From Alkalitalea saponilacus (GTDB lineage Bacteria; Bacteroidota; Bacteroidia; Bacteroidales; Marinilabiliaceae), in NCBI RefSeq assembly GCF_900168165.1, contig NZ_FUYV01000017.1, forward strand, positions 1-64,000: a stretch of DNA of 64,000 bases, given 5' to 3'. Positions 28,800 through 38,378 of the stretch are shown here, piece after piece. Both the position numbers and the translations under genes were made by a program. The stretch's first letter is position 1. Each line of letters opens with the position of its first letter. The notes beneath the pieces were generated by a model. The model worked only from the letters and a program-made list of their open reading frames with translations. It did no database searches and was not told the origin of the DNA.

Positions 28800-29435
28800 T
28801 TAATTCAAACTAAAGGTTCCAACATTAAAAAGAGCAGGAGAAGCAGCCATCCCGTTTGGATTACATCCGGGAGCTCCTTCGGGAATATCAATACCCATTT
28901 TTTTATAGTGCTCCACCCAAACAGGGTGAAAATCACCCGTTTCAGGATCAATAAAGGTCATAGGTTCTAATTGGAAAACTCCTGCCGGCTCAAAAATAGT
29001 ATAAATAAATCCTGAACAATAGTGTGCATCACCGCCTATCATGTAAGTATAATCGTACGGCAACCCCAGTAACGACAAAGCAGAATCAATGGCTCCATCA
29101 ACAGAGTAAATCCATTCATCCTGAAGACGAAAAACAGAAGCCTCTCCCCTGCCAGTTAAAAAGTCACCGATGAGTTCCCGGTGAACGCCCTTTTTGGGTT
29201 CCGCATGAATCACATATATCGTGTCGTTTTCAATCTGTACAATTCCCATGTGAGTAAAATGGGTTTTGAGATGCGTTTGTGTTACGCCATCAATGGCCTG
29301 TGACAAATTACTGCTTAAGGAATGATCTTCAATTCCGGTAAATAGAATATCACCCGTTTGCAATTTAAAAGACGATTGCCCATTGCAAGCACATAAAAAG
29401 AAAGACATAATAAAGATGAAAAATGAGAGCTTCAT
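28800..29435 (-). CDS. YiiX/NlpC-P60-like cysteine hydrolase, lipoprotein
   Basis: 211 residues from the ATG at 29435, which gives a lipoprotein signal (MKLSFFIFIMSFFLCAC, cysteine after LCA); longer in-frame starts to 29561 add an unlikely hydrophobic lead. The domain is a permuted papain fold of the YiiX/YebB type: LQTGDILF, THMGIVQ (catalytic histidine) and HYCSGFIYT (catalytic cysteine). Members hydrolyse amide or ester bonds, often in cell-wall or lipid substrates; the substrate is not known. It is divergent from the Ntn amide hydrolase, and the intergenic space carries a perfect 13-bp dyad. Confidence 0.8.
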   Translation of the reverse strand: MKLSFFIFIMSFFLCACNGQSSFKLQTGDILFTGIEDHSLSSNLSQAIDGVTQTHLKTHFTHMGIVQIENDTIYVIHAEPKKGVHRELIGDFLTGRGEASVFRLQDEWIYSVDGAIDSALSLLGLPYDYTYMIGGDAHYCSGFIYTIFEPAGVFQLEPMTFIDPETGDFHPVWVEHYKKMGIDIPEGAPGCNPNGMAASPALFNVGTFSLN

Positions 29436-29517
29436 AAAAGATGAAAAATGAGTAAATTGAATGTGCAAAAGTATGATTTTAATAATCATTAACCCAAAAA
29501 GATAAAAAAAGAACCAA

Positions 29518-29546
29518 CGTAAACGTACACAAAGTGTACGTTTACG
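29518..29546. promoter_or_regulatory. Perfect 13-bp inverted repeat between divergent genes
   Basis: CGTAAACGTACAC (29518-29530), AAA, GTGTACGTTTACG (29534-29546). It sits 83 nt upstream of the YiiX-like start and 110 nt upstream of the Ntn hydrolase start, in the middle of the divergent region. Its length and position suggest an operator serving both genes; a cruciform or hairpin is the alternative. Confidence 0.55.
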
Positions 29547-29655
29547 GACATCAGAAATCACTCCAATTTAATCCTATTCATCTGACTAACTTAACATTAA
29601 ACACTATGGCATGATATTTATCATAAAAAAGAACATCTTACTAAAACCTCTTATC

Positions 29656-30705
29656 ATGAAAAGTAAAATTTTACCCACAATCCTGATTTTGTTGTTCGTT
29701 ACAGCACAAGTTTATGCATGTACAACTTTCTTTTTAAATGGTGAACAAAAGCTTTTTGGCCGAAATTTCGATTTCCCTTCGGGTGTTGGCCACATTTACA
29801 TCAACCCGGCAAACATTGAAAAAACTTCCTTCATTTTTCCTCCGGAAAAACCTTTTACATGGGTTTCAAAATATGGCAGCATTTCATTTAACCAAAATGG
29901 CAGAGAAATGCCTTATGGAGGCATCAACGAAGCCGGATTGGTTATTGAACAAATGTGGCATCAGGAAGCAAAATACCCGGAACCTGACCAACGTAAGGCA
30001 TTAACAGAACTTCAATGGATTCAATATCATCTGGATAATTCGGCAACGGTACAGGATGTTATCAACAGCGATGAAAAGTTAAGGATTTCAATCACTTCAG
30101 TTGCCACCCTGCATTTTCTGGTTGCCGATGCATCAGGCGACTTAGCTGCCATTGAGTTTTTTGATGGAAAGATGGTCGTGCATAGCGGTGACGAACTTAA
30201 ATATCCGGTTTTAAGTAACTGTTCTTATGATGTTTCATTGAATTATATTGCTACAACCAATCCAAATTTGGAGCACACTCCCTGGGTTGAAAACTCTTCA
30301 GGCAGATTTAAAACTGCAGCCGGGATGATTGGTGCAAAAGATTTAAAACAGAAGGATAAAACCGCCTTTGCTTTTGAAATTCTGGATGCTGTAGCACAGG
30401 GAGAGAGCACCCGTTGGAGCATCGTGTATGACATCTCCAATTTCAAAATACATCTTAAAACCAATGAAAATAAAGAAGTAAGAACCATCAACTTCAATGA
30501 GTTTGACTTTTCGTGCACCAATACTCCTCTTTTTATAGACATAGACCATGCCAATCCATCAGTTAAGAATTTCAAACCATTCAATATTGAGGACAATTTC
30601 AACCTGATAGACAAGGTTTGTAATGAAGTTGAATTTTTAGGCCAAATGCCAACAGAATACAGACAAGCAGTTGCAGCATTTCCGGCCACATTTAATTGCA
30701 AATAA
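29656..30705 (+). CDS. Linear amide C-N hydrolase (choloylglycine hydrolase family)
   Basis: 349 residues from the ATG at 29656, which opens a clean signal peptide (MKSKILPTILILLFVTAQVYA) cut directly before the Ntn nucleophile C in ACTTFF; the extension to 29611 is rejected. Family blocks FGRNFDFPSGVG and YGGINEAGLVIEQMWH follow, as in penicillin-V acylase/bile-salt-hydrolase-type enzymes. It should hydrolyse a linear amide in the periplasm or outside. The substrate is unknown; bile salts are not implied. It is the first gene of a three-gene unit with a GyrI-like membrane protein (8-nt gap) and a TonB-dependent receptor. Confidence 0.87.
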   Translation: MKSKILPTILILLFVTAQVYACTTFFLNGEQKLFGRNFDFPSGVGHIYINPANIEKTSFIFPPEKPFTWVSKYGSISFNQNGREMPYGGINEAGLVIEQMWHQEAKYPEPDQRKALTELQWIQYHLDNSATVQDVINSDEKLRISITSVATLHFLVADASGDLAAIEFFDGKMVVHSGDELKYPVLSNCSYDVSLNYIATTNPNLEHTPWVENSSGRFKTAAGMIGAKDLKQKDKTAFAFEILDAVAQGESTRWSIVYDISNFKIHLKTNENKEVRTINFNEFDFSCTNTPLFIDIDHANPSVKNFKPFNIEDNFNLIDKVCNEVEFLGQMPTEYRQAVAAFPATFNCK

Positions 30706-30713
30706 ATATTTGT

Positions 30714-31262
30714 ATGATGAGCACAATTCTAATTATTCTAAGCATCATTCTCATAGGGCTACTACTTATATCTGCTTGGTATGGTGGGTTTTATAACATC
30801 CGATTCAAAACAACTCAATGTGGTGGTGAAACGGTTGCTTTCCTCCCCCATAAAGGGGATTATAAAAGGACTGGGAAAGTGATGGATGAAGTATATTACA
30901 CCTTATTAAACGAGTTTAAGATAGAAACTTTCAAAGGTGTTTCAATATATTATGATGACCCGGACAACACTCCCACCTCAGAACTACGTTCTGAGGTGGG
31001 TTGCGTAATAGAAAATCCAGACCTGGAGTTGATAGAAAAAATCTCACAGAAATTTCAGGTAAAAGTGGTTCCAAAACGGGAGTATTTAACAACAGAGTTT
31101 CCCTATAAGGGAAAACCTTCTGTCATTGTTGGTGTGATAAGGGTATATCCGGCCATAAAAAAGCAGACAAGACAAAACAACCTGCCTGAAAATGGCCATA
31201 TAATGGAAATATATGACATTCCCAATAAAAAGATTGTCTATAGAAAAGCCATGGAAGAGTAA
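30714..31262 (+). CDS. Membrane-anchored GyrI-like domain protein
   Basis: 182 residues from the first of two adjacent ATGs at 30714. A single N-terminal membrane segment (about 3-23) is followed by a GyrI-like small-molecule-binding domain (about 40-180) with VAFLPHKGDYKRTGKVMDEVY and SIYYDDPDNTP. The same layout, one membrane anchor plus GyrI-like domain, is found in eukaryotic TEX264. GyrI-like domains bind small ligands or proteins; no enzyme site is evident. The stop codon overlaps the next ATG (TAATG), so it is translationally coupled to the TonB receptor. A perfect 13-bp hairpin lies inside the gene at 30972-31000. Confidence 0.78.
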   Translation: MMSTILIILSIILIGLLLISAWYGGFYNIRFKTTQCGGETVAFLPHKGDYKRTGKVMDEVYYTLLNEFKIETFKGVSIYYDDPDNTPTSELRSEVGCVIENPDLELIEKISQKFQVKVVPKREYLTTEFPYKGKPSVIVGVIRVYPAIKKQTRQNNLPENGHIMEIYDIPNKKIVYRKAMEE

Positions 31263-33619
31263 TGAAACATCTAAATTCATTCCTGATATTGATTTTGCTG
31301 GTCTTAGCCACCAATGCAATGGAAGCTCAGGCTCCCAGTCAGTCTGTGCGTGGAACGGTAACCGATGCGGTAAGTGGTGAACCACTGGTCGGAGCCACCG
31401 TATATATCCCTACACTTGAAAAGGGAACAACAACCAACATCAATGGCGAATTTGTTTTATCGCACATTCCTGTAGGACGACATAGGTTGGAAGCTGGTTT
31501 TTTAGGCTATAATCCTGTTGTGTTTCCTGAACTGTTGGTTACCTCAGGAAGAGAAACCATCATCACGATTCATCTGCATGAATCGGTTTCACAGCTCTCT
31601 GAGGTTACCATTCGACCTACCATTTCGAAAGATAAGCCACTAAACAGCATGGCTACCGTAAGTGCCAGAACATTTTCAGTAGAAGAGGCCAGAAGATATG
31701 CCGGCGGAATGGACGATCCGGCCAGAATGGCTGCCAGTTTTGCCGGAATTACAACATCAGGAATAAACAACAATGCCATAATTGTGAGGGGAAATGCTCC
31801 CAAAGGACTCCTTTGGCGGCTGGAAGGGGTTGATATACCAGGTCCAAATCATTACTCGGGTTCAAATGTTGCAGGAGGTGGTGGCATATCCATATTCAGC
31901 AGCCAGTTATTAACAAACTCTGATTTTTATACAGGAGCATTTCCCGCTGAATACGGTAATGCTGCTTCCGGGGTATTTGATATGAAATTACGCAGTGGCA
32001 ACAACCGGAAGAAAGAGTACGCAGCCCAAATTGGAATACAAGGGTTGGAATTTGCTGCCGAAGGACCTTTTACAGATGGTGGTCAGAGTTCATTCCTTTT
32101 CAACTATCGCTATTCGACATTGGGATTGATTTTTCAGTTTCTTCCCGAGACAAAAGATGGCACCGAACTGCCAATTTATCAGGATTTATCCTTTAAACTG
32201 AATTTGCCTGCCGGAAATGCCGGGGTGTTTTCATTTTGGGGAATAGGTGGTTTATCAGAAAGCACCTCCAAAGGTTTCGATGACCCGGATAAATGGGAGT
32301 TTTCTCACCAAAGAGAAAAGATGCGGTTCGATTACAACATGGGAGCTACCGGTATCAGTCATCAAAAGAGCTTCGGAACCAACACACATATCAGAACAAC
32401 GATGGCAGCAAATGCGTCTCAATATATATATAAGGAGGAGGTTAGGCTGGATGACAACAATCCGGAAAACCTTACTCCTAACCACCACATAGATAATGTA
32501 GAAGGGAAAATAACTCTCTCCTCAGTCATAAACCAGAAATATGGTGCAAGAATGCATTTGCGGGGTGGTATAACAACCAACAGACTCTTTTACCGGTTAA
32601 GAGGTGACGCTATGGATTATGATAATGATATGTATGGCAGATTTCTTGATGGAGACGGCATTGCATGGCTTCTTCAGACTTTTCTGCAAACAAAATACCA
32701 TATCTCTTCGAGTGTGGCCTTAACAACAGGTATACATGCCTCCTGGTTTGATTTAAATGGAGAATTCCTGGCCGAACCAAGGTTCGCTCTTGAGTGGCAG
32801 ACAAATCAAAGCCATCGGTTTTCGGCAGGTTTTGGATTACACAGTCAAACCGAAATGTTATCGATATATTATGCACAACCAACAAACCAAAGCGAAACTT
32901 ATCCCAACAAAAAATTAAAACGGCAAAAAGCTCAACATTATGTATTGGGTTATGACTGGAATATTACCGACAACCTCAGGTTTAAACTCGAACCTTATTT
33001 TCAATACCTATACGATGTTCCAGTCATTGAAAACACTTCATATTCCATGCTCAATTTCAGAAGCGACTGGACGTTTAACAAAACACTGATAAATGATGGA
33101 ACAGGAACCAACAGAGGCATTGACATCACATTGGAACGTTTTCTTAAAGATGGATATTTCTATATGACAACAGCTTCCATCTATAAATCCAGTTATAAAG
33201 ATGCCGATGGAATTTCAAGGCGCACGCGGTATGACGGTGGCTACGCGGTAAACCTGCTGGGTGGCCGGGAGTTTTTGATTAACAACAAAAACCTGCTGGG
33301 TATCAGTCTGAGGTTTACATTCATGGGGCCTGAGTGGTACCAGAAACCTGATTTAGAAAAAACGACAGAACAAGGAAACATTGTTTATGATGAGCTTTCG
33401 CCTTTCAATTATCGTCACTCGTCGATGGAAACAGCAACAGACATGACCATCACTTATCGTGTAAACAAAGAAAGAAGGTCGGCTATTTGGGCTCTACAGA
33501 TAAAAAACCTGTTGGGACGTCAATTTGAAGGAATGGCATACAATCTCAAAACCGGCGAAATAGAAAATGAATTCTTTACCAGCATGGTGCCATTCCTCAG
33601 CTATAAACTTGAATTTTAG
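31262..33619 (+). CDS. TonB-dependent outer-membrane receptor
   Basis: 785 residues. Signal peptide (about 1-23, ending MEAQ), a carboxypeptidase-regulatory-like domain (about 27-110, VRGTVTDAVSGEPLVGATVYIPT), a plug domain (about 120-245, with MAASFAGI and NNAIIVRGNAPKGLLWRLEG) and a 22-strand barrel ending FLSYKLEF with terminal phenylalanine. It probably imports a bulky ligand linked to the two upstream genes, to which it is translationally coupled. No SusD partner is nearby, so this is not a standard polysaccharide locus. Its last four bases overlap the end of serB on the opposite strand. Confidence 0.9.
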   Translation: MKHLNSFLILILLVLATNAMEAQAPSQSVRGTVTDAVSGEPLVGATVYIPTLEKGTTTNINGEFVLSHIPVGRHRLEAGFLGYNPVVFPELLVTSGRETIITIHLHESVSQLSEVTIRPTISKDKPLNSMATVSARTFSVEEARRYAGGMDDPARMAASFAGITTSGINNNAIIVRGNAPKGLLWRLEGVDIPGPNHYSGSNVAGGGGISIFSSQLLTNSDFYTGAFPAEYGNAASGVFDMKLRSGNNRKKEYAAQIGIQGLEFAAEGPFTDGGQSSFLFNYRYSTLGLIFQFLPETKDGTELPIYQDLSFKLNLPAGNAGVFSFWGIGGLSESTSKGFDDPDKWEFSHQREKMRFDYNMGATGISHQKSFGTNTHIRTTMAANASQYIYKEEVRLDDNNPENLTPNHHIDNVEGKITLSSVINQKYGARMHLRGGITTNRLFYRLRGDAMDYDNDMYGRFLDGDGIAWLLQTFLQTKYHISSSVALTTGIHASWFDLNGEFLAEPRFALEWQTNQSHRFSAGFGLHSQTEMLSIYYAQPTNQSETYPNKKLKRQKAQHYVLGYDWNITDNLRFKLEPYFQYLYDVPVIENTSYSMLNFRSDWTFNKTLINDGTGTNRGIDITLERFLKDGYFYMTTASIYKSSYKDADGISRRTRYDGGYAVNLLGGREFLINNKNLLGISLRFTFMGPEWYQKPDLEKTTEQGNIVYDELSPFNYRHSSMETATDMTITYRVNKERRSAIWALQIKNLLGRQFEGMAYNLKTGEIENEFFTSMVPFLSYKLEF

Positions 33620-34839
33620 AGATTGAGTTCCCTGTCTCTGAATCCCAGAAGATACAAAATGGCATCCAGCCCGATGGTTGAGATGGCATGTTCGGCGGAG
33701 GCTTTTACTTTGGGTTTTGCATGAAATGCAATACCCAAACCTGCCTGCCGAAGCATTGGCAAATCGTTGGAACCATCGCCAACGGCAATGACCTGCTCCA
33801 TATGAATATCTTCCTTAAAAGCAATCAGTTTTAAAAGCTCGGCCTTTTTATTTCCATCAACAATTTCGCCCAAGTGGCGACCGGTTAGTTTTCCGTTGCT
33901 GATTTCAAGTTCGTTGGCAAAAACATAATCTATGCCAAGCTTATTTTTAAGATAATTTCCAAAATAAGTAAATCCACCGGAGAGAATAGCAGTACGATAA
34001 CCATATTTCTTAAGCGTTTTAAACAACCGCTCGGCGCCTTCTGTTAACGGCAGGGAATCTGCAACCTCTTTCATCACCGACTCGTTAAGCCCCTTAAGAA
34101 GTGCAACGCGCTGAACAAAGCTATCATTAAAATCAATCTCACCGCGCATGGCAGCTTCGGTAATGGCACTCACCTCATCGTAAACTCCGGCTTTTCGTGC
34201 CAGTTCGTCAATCACTTCGGCCTGAATCAGCGTGGAATCCATATCGAAACAAATCAGCCTGCGATTACGGCGGAAGATATTATCCTTCTGGAACGCGATG
34301 TCGACTCCCGTAGCTCCTGAAATCTCTATAAAGCGGGTTTTCATGGCCTCCATGTCCACAGGTTTCCCACGCAAACTGAACTCCACAACCGATTTTGTCT
34401 GCCCGGCTTCATCATCCAGCGGAATACGCCCACTCAAACGGGAAATCACATCGATATTGAGTTTTTGCTGATAAATTTCCTTTGTGACCGAAGCCAATTG
34501 TCCGGCTGTCAGCTTGCGAGAAATAAGGGTGACAATAAATCGCTCCTTACCCTGACGTGAAACCCATTGCTTATATCTCTCTTCGGTAATTGGGGTGAAT
34601 TTTACATTCATGCCAATTTCGTATGCCTTAAAGAGCAAATCCTTTAATATTGGCGATGATTCGGAACGCGAGGCAACCTCAAACAATATTCCCAACCCCA
34701 AATCCTGATGGATAACGGCCTGTCCTATATCAAGAATGTTAACATCATATTGAGCCAACACATCGGTGAGTGTTGATGTCAGTCCGGGCTTGTCTTCTCC
34801 GCTTATATTCAGGAGAATAATTTCTCTTTGCTTACTCAT
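33616..34839 (-). CDS. serB: Phosphoserine phosphatase with N-terminal ACT domains
   Basis: 407 residues. Two ACT-type regulatory domains (about 5-90 and 100-185; ISGEDKPGLTSTLTDVL) precede a HAD phosphatase with FDMDSTLI (nucleophile D199, acid D201), LSGGFTYF and GDGSNDLPML. It performs the last step of serine synthesis, with the ACT part probably sensing serine. The two-ACT layout is the long SerB form. The stop overlaps the end of the convergent TonB receptor by four bases. A promoter is visible at 34906-34934. Confidence 0.94.
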   Translation of the reverse strand: MSKQREIILLNISGEDKPGLTSTLTDVLAQYDVNILDIGQAVIHQDLGLGILFEVASRSESSPILKDLLFKAYEIGMNVKFTPITEERYKQWVSRQGKERFIVTLISRKLTAGQLASVTKEIYQQKLNIDVISRLSGRIPLDDEAGQTKSVVEFSLRGKPVDMEAMKTRFIEISGATGVDIAFQKDNIFRRNRRLICFDMDSTLIQAEVIDELARKAGVYDEVSAITEAAMRGEIDFNDSFVQRVALLKGLNESVMKEVADSLPLTEGAERLFKTLKKYGYRTAILSGGFTYFGNYLKNKLGIDYVFANELEISNGKLTGRHLGEIVDGNKKAELLKLIAFKEDIHMEQVIAVGDGSNDLPMLRQAGLGIAFHAKPKVKASAEHAISTIGLDAILYLLGFRDRELNL

Positions 34840-34905
34840 TTACGTACTGAATTCTTTTGAATTGAAAAACTTTCTATAAGGCATGTTTATATACCTCTGA
34901 CGCCG

Positions 34906-34934
34906 CAAAGATAGTGTTTGTTTATGATGTTCAA
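34906..34934 (-). promoter_or_regulatory. serB promoter
   Basis: On the minus strand, TTG (complement of 34932-34934), 18 nt, then TATCTTTG (complement of 34906-34913). It is 67 nt before the serB start. A TCAACAT/ATGTTGA hairpin overlapping the -33 side may end the upstream serine-hydrolase transcript. Confidence 0.5.
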
Positions 34935-34965
34935 CATTAAAAATATGTTGAGTTTTGAGCCAATT

Positions 34966-36810
34966 TCATTGATTTTTCACCTCATCGTACAACATTTGCA
35001 ACAATGCAGTTCGCACCCGCAAACGCGATATGGCGTTGTGCGACCGCGATGGATAAACCCGGTTTGATAAAAAAACATACACCATCTGATGCTCCGGGTC
35101 GGCCCACACCATGGTTCCGGTAAATCCCAAATGTCCGAATGATGAAGAATGAGCTCCCAAAGCAGGAAAAGCATTATTGACCGTTCGCTCATCATTATCC
35201 GGGTGGGGTTTATCAAACCCCAACGCCCGTCGATTTTCCATCTCCGGAAACTGAACCCTGTTGAACTCCTCCATTGTATCCTGCGAAAAGATAACCTCCC
35301 CTCCATAACTTCCTCCATTGAGATACATCTGCATGAGCTTACCCAAATCGTTGGCATTTGAAAACAGTCCGGCATTTCCACTGACCCCTCCCATCACAGC
35401 AGCGGCTTCATCGTGTACCCTTCCATGAACCAAAGCGCTTCTGAATGCTAAATCCATCTCGGTTGGAGGAATCTCCTCCCGATAAAATCCCTTTTGCAGC
35501 GGATTATAAACCATTCTACTTATTCCCAACGGCTTATAAATATCCTCATAAAGCGCCTCCTCAAAATTTCTATCGGTGAGTTTCTCAATCACAGAAGGAT
35601 AAATTAAAAAAGAGAGACATGAGTAGCGATATTCGGGATTCTCACTCACCGACGACCGGCGAATATCCCGAAACACCCTGCGCAAATAGCGGTCGCGCAA
35701 GTATAGATGGTCATCAATCTCCAATGTGAATCGTTCCTCAAACTGATGCCGGTAAAACCGACGTCTAAACAAGCCATCGTCCTTTGTGTTTGCATAAAAA
35801 TTGATGTAGGGAACCAAACCTCCCTGATGAGCCAACAGTTGTCGCAATGTGACGTCACTTTTGTTGGAACGGCGAAACAGCCTGCTTCGCCAGTCACCCC
35901 AGTACTCGCTGAAAGCATCATCCAACCCGATGATTTCATTATCTGTGAGTTGCATCAACAAAGGAAGAGGACCTGCTATTTTGGTAATGGAAGCAACATC
36001 GTACAAATCGAGCAGATGAACCGGAGTTTTTTCAAGATAGGTATGATGACCATAGGCTTCATGAATGATGACCCTTCCGTTTACCGCCATAAAAACCTGA
36101 CATCCCGGAAAAGCCAGTTCTTCAATGGCGTGAGTAAGAAAATCATCGATTTTACTTTTGAGATGATGATGAATTTCATCATCATCCAATCCGGGAATAT
36201 GATAGCTGAAACGCGATAAATTTTCGGTGGAGATGCCAGCTCCTTCAATAAAAATATCCTCTACTGAATAAGGAAGACGGCCTGCGGCCGCTCTTCCGCC
36301 AAAAAGGATTTGTGCTGCCAAATCCTGTTGAATTCTGCAATTCCCTCCACTTACCATCAGAGCAGGAATCTCATTAACTCCTTTCCAATTAATTAAACGG
36401 TATGCATCGTCCAAAAACAGAACCACACTTTGACTTTGTTTTGACAGGCGGGAAATTGCCTGTTCAATTTCTTTATCAGTAGATGATGATTCGATGACAA
36501 TAATCAGGCGGTCATAATCCTTTGCAGCATCGAGAATTGACAATGCAACTTCCGGGTTTTGCGGAGGAATGCCAAACAATGGCATCTCTTTATACAATGA
36601 CAACCGGGAGTAGAATTCATCGGCGTTTCCAACCACAATGCATGCAAAACGTCCCTGATGAAGATATTGAAGTGGAATGATGTTATCCTGATTTTTCAGA
36701 ACAACGACATCCGCAAAAAGAGAGTCGCGTTGATGGCACTCCGATTCATCCGTGGCTACAGCATCGGCCAGAAAAATCAAAGAGAAAAGAATCAGGTTAA
36801 AAACCTTCAT
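34966..36810 (-). CDS. AmiE-like serine hydrolase with N-terminal GH3 C-domain
   Basis: 614 residues from the ATG at 36810 (signal peptide MKVFNLILFSLIFLADAVA; the 15-codon upstream extension overlaps namZ). The first 200 residues resemble the C-terminal alpha/beta domain of family-3 glucosidases (ADVVVLKNQDNIIPL through GGRAAAGRLPYSV), but the GH3 catalytic barrel is absent. The rest is a beta-lactamase-type serine hydrolase with SITK (S274, K277), a YSC motif and HLGFTGT. In Bacillus subtilis, NagZ (GH3), AmiE (beta-lactamase fold amidase) and NamZ are neighbours in peptidoglycan recycling; here NamZ is 7 nt upstream, so I infer N-acetylmuramoyl-L-alanine amidase activity. Confidence 0.8.
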   Translation of the reverse strand: MKVFNLILFSLIFLADAVATDESECHQRDSLFADVVVLKNQDNIIPLQYLHQGRFACIVVGNADEFYSRLSLYKEMPLFGIPPQNPEVALSILDAAKDYDRLIIVIESSSTDKEIEQAISRLSKQSQSVVLFLDDAYRLINWKGVNEIPALMVSGGNCRIQQDLAAQILFGGRAAAGRLPYSVEDIFIEGAGISTENLSRFSYHIPGLDDDEIHHHLKSKIDDFLTHAIEELAFPGCQVFMAVNGRVIIHEAYGHHTYLEKTPVHLLDLYDVASITKIAGPLPLLMQLTDNEIIGLDDAFSEYWGDWRSRLFRRSNKSDVTLRQLLAHQGGLVPYINFYANTKDDGLFRRRFYRHQFEERFTLEIDDHLYLRDRYLRRVFRDIRRSSVSENPEYRYSCLSFLIYPSVIEKLTDRNFEEALYEDIYKPLGISRMVYNPLQKGFYREEIPPTEMDLAFRSALVHGRVHDEAAAVMGGVSGNAGLFSNANDLGKLMQMYLNGGSYGGEVIFSQDTMEEFNRVQFPEMENRRALGFDKPHPDNDERTVNNAFPALGAHSSSFGHLGFTGTMVWADPEHQMVYVFLSNRVYPSRSHNAISRLRVRTALLQMLYDEVKNQ

Positions 36811-36817
36811 TGGGATA

Positions 36818-38014
36818 TTATTTATAGAGCAAATAAGGTTTGCGCATGCGTTCAAAAGCTTCGTGTTCTTCTTTCCAGGAGGCTCTGATTTCTTCTTCGC
36901 TCATGCCGGATTCTATCTGCTTTAACAACGTATCGTTACCTGCCAGAAGATTAAACCATCGTCTGCGTGAGGTAAAATCGGGACTATTTCCTGAAATCCG
37001 CAAAAAATCCATATAGTATTTCAAAGTAAACCTTTGCTCCCATGGTTCCAACTCACGTAAATCCACGCCAAAGCATTTTTTGTCTTGCTGAGGAGGCGAG
37101 GTGGCCATCCCTTTTATGCTGACGGGCGTAAAAGTAAATTCGCCGTATTTTGGCTCGGGATAGCCAATGACCTGAAACGGGAAGTAAGTTCCCCTGCCAA
37201 TGCTTACGTTGGTGGCTTCAAAAAAGCAGAGAGATGGATATAACCTGATGGACAAATCGTTTGGCAGATTGGGCGATGGCGGCATCATGACCGAATATTG
37301 CATATCTTTTGTGTAATTGACCGCCTCCACTACGGTTAAATGGCATTGCATGCTATCTTTTAGCCATCGCTGTCCGTTAATCATTAAAGCCAGTTCGCCT
37401 ACCGTTAATCCATGCACCAAAGGAATGGGATGCACGCCAACAAACGAGGTAAATCCGTGTTGCAAAACCGGACCATCAAAATAATCGCCATTGGGATTTG
37501 GCCGGTCGAGAACAATCAAAGGAATTCCGGCCTCGGCACAGGCTTCCATCATGTAATGCATGGAAGATATGTAGGTATAAAAGCGAACACCCACATCCTG
37601 AATATCAAAAATAACAACATCAAGTCCTGCCATTTGCTCCGGTGTTGGTTTTCGTGTTTCGCTGTAGAGCGAAACAATGGGAATACCTGTGGCTGCATCA
37701 ACGCCATCATCAATGAGTTCTCCGGCATCGGCATCTCCACGGAATCCATGTTCCGGCACAAAAATCCTATCCACATCAACTCCCAAAGAAAGTAAGGTAT
37801 CCACCAAATGCACATTGCCGGTTACAGCAGTGTGATTAACCAACAACCCAACCTTTTGATTCTTAACCATAGGCAACCATTCGTGAATGCGGTCTGCACC
37901 GGTTTTTAGCGGGCCGGCGAAAACATCCGGATTTCCGGAAGCCGGACAAGCACTCAACACAACCATTAAAAGAAGTACCGGGAGTTGAAACAGGAAAAGA
38001 CGTGAAAACCTCAT
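36818..38014 (-). CDS. namZ: NamZ-type exo-N-acetylmuramidase (DUF1343), lipoprotein
   Basis: 398 residues from the ATG at 38014; a TTG three codons earlier is rejected. Lipoprotein signal with LSAC lipobox, then a full DUF1343 domain: VGLLVNHTAV, VPEHGFRGDADAGE, DIQDVGVRFYTYISSM, LDRPNPNGD, HPIPLVHGLTVGE and GRGTYFPFQVIG. The family founder, B. subtilis YbbC/NamZ, removes MurNAc from the non-reducing end of peptidoglycan fragments. It forms a unit with the AmiE-like hydrolase (7-nt gap). A second DUF1343 gene is at 53829-55070. Activity is inferred from family. Confidence 0.88.
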   Translation of the reverse strand: MRFSRLFLFQLPVLLLMVVLSACPASGNPDVFAGPLKTGADRIHEWLPMVKNQKVGLLVNHTAVTGNVHLVDTLLSLGVDVDRIFVPEHGFRGDADAGELIDDGVDAATGIPIVSLYSETRKPTPEQMAGLDVVIFDIQDVGVRFYTYISSMHYMMEACAEAGIPLIVLDRPNPNGDYFDGPVLQHGFTSFVGVHPIPLVHGLTVGELALMINGQRWLKDSMQCHLTVVEAVNYTKDMQYSVMMPPSPNLPNDLSIRLYPSLCFFEATNVSIGRGTYFPFQVIGYPEPKYGEFTFTPVSIKGMATSPPQQDKKCFGVDLRELEPWEQRFTLKYYMDFLRISGNSPDFTSRRRWFNLLAGNDTLLKQIESGMSEEEIRASWKEEHEAFERMRKPYLLYK

Positions 38015-38378
38015 TATTAACAATTTAAATATTGCATTAGTACAATAATTCCGGAAAAAAGGAATCGATTACAAAATAAGCGAGTTTATGCATTAATCGC
38101 AAAAAAGTTGATAAATAAGTCGTTAAACTATAGTTGCAAATATTATATTTGGTGATAAAAGGTTTATTCAAACATTTCTGTCCCTCTTCAATTCAGGTTT
38201 ATAGGGATAATGACGGACAAATACGCAACTAATATTTCCCAACATTTCAGATACGTGACAGTTGCAAACAATTCCAGAGCACCCAAAAAGACAGTCAACT
38301 TTTGAATCGCCAATGAACTTCAGTAAATATAATAAGATTTCTGTCCAATGACATTCACCGAATACTAAAAAACAGAAA
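38015..38378. other. Divergent intergenic region
   Basis: Over 360 nt between namZ and the small lipoprotein gene. TATATTTG at 38144-38151 matches the -7 consensus on the + strand, but no TTG lies 19-22 nt before it and it is 228 nt from the next gene. I see no RNA gene. A long open frame on the minus strand (38168-38731) covers part of it and the lipoprotein gene but has no family features. Confidence 0.3.
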
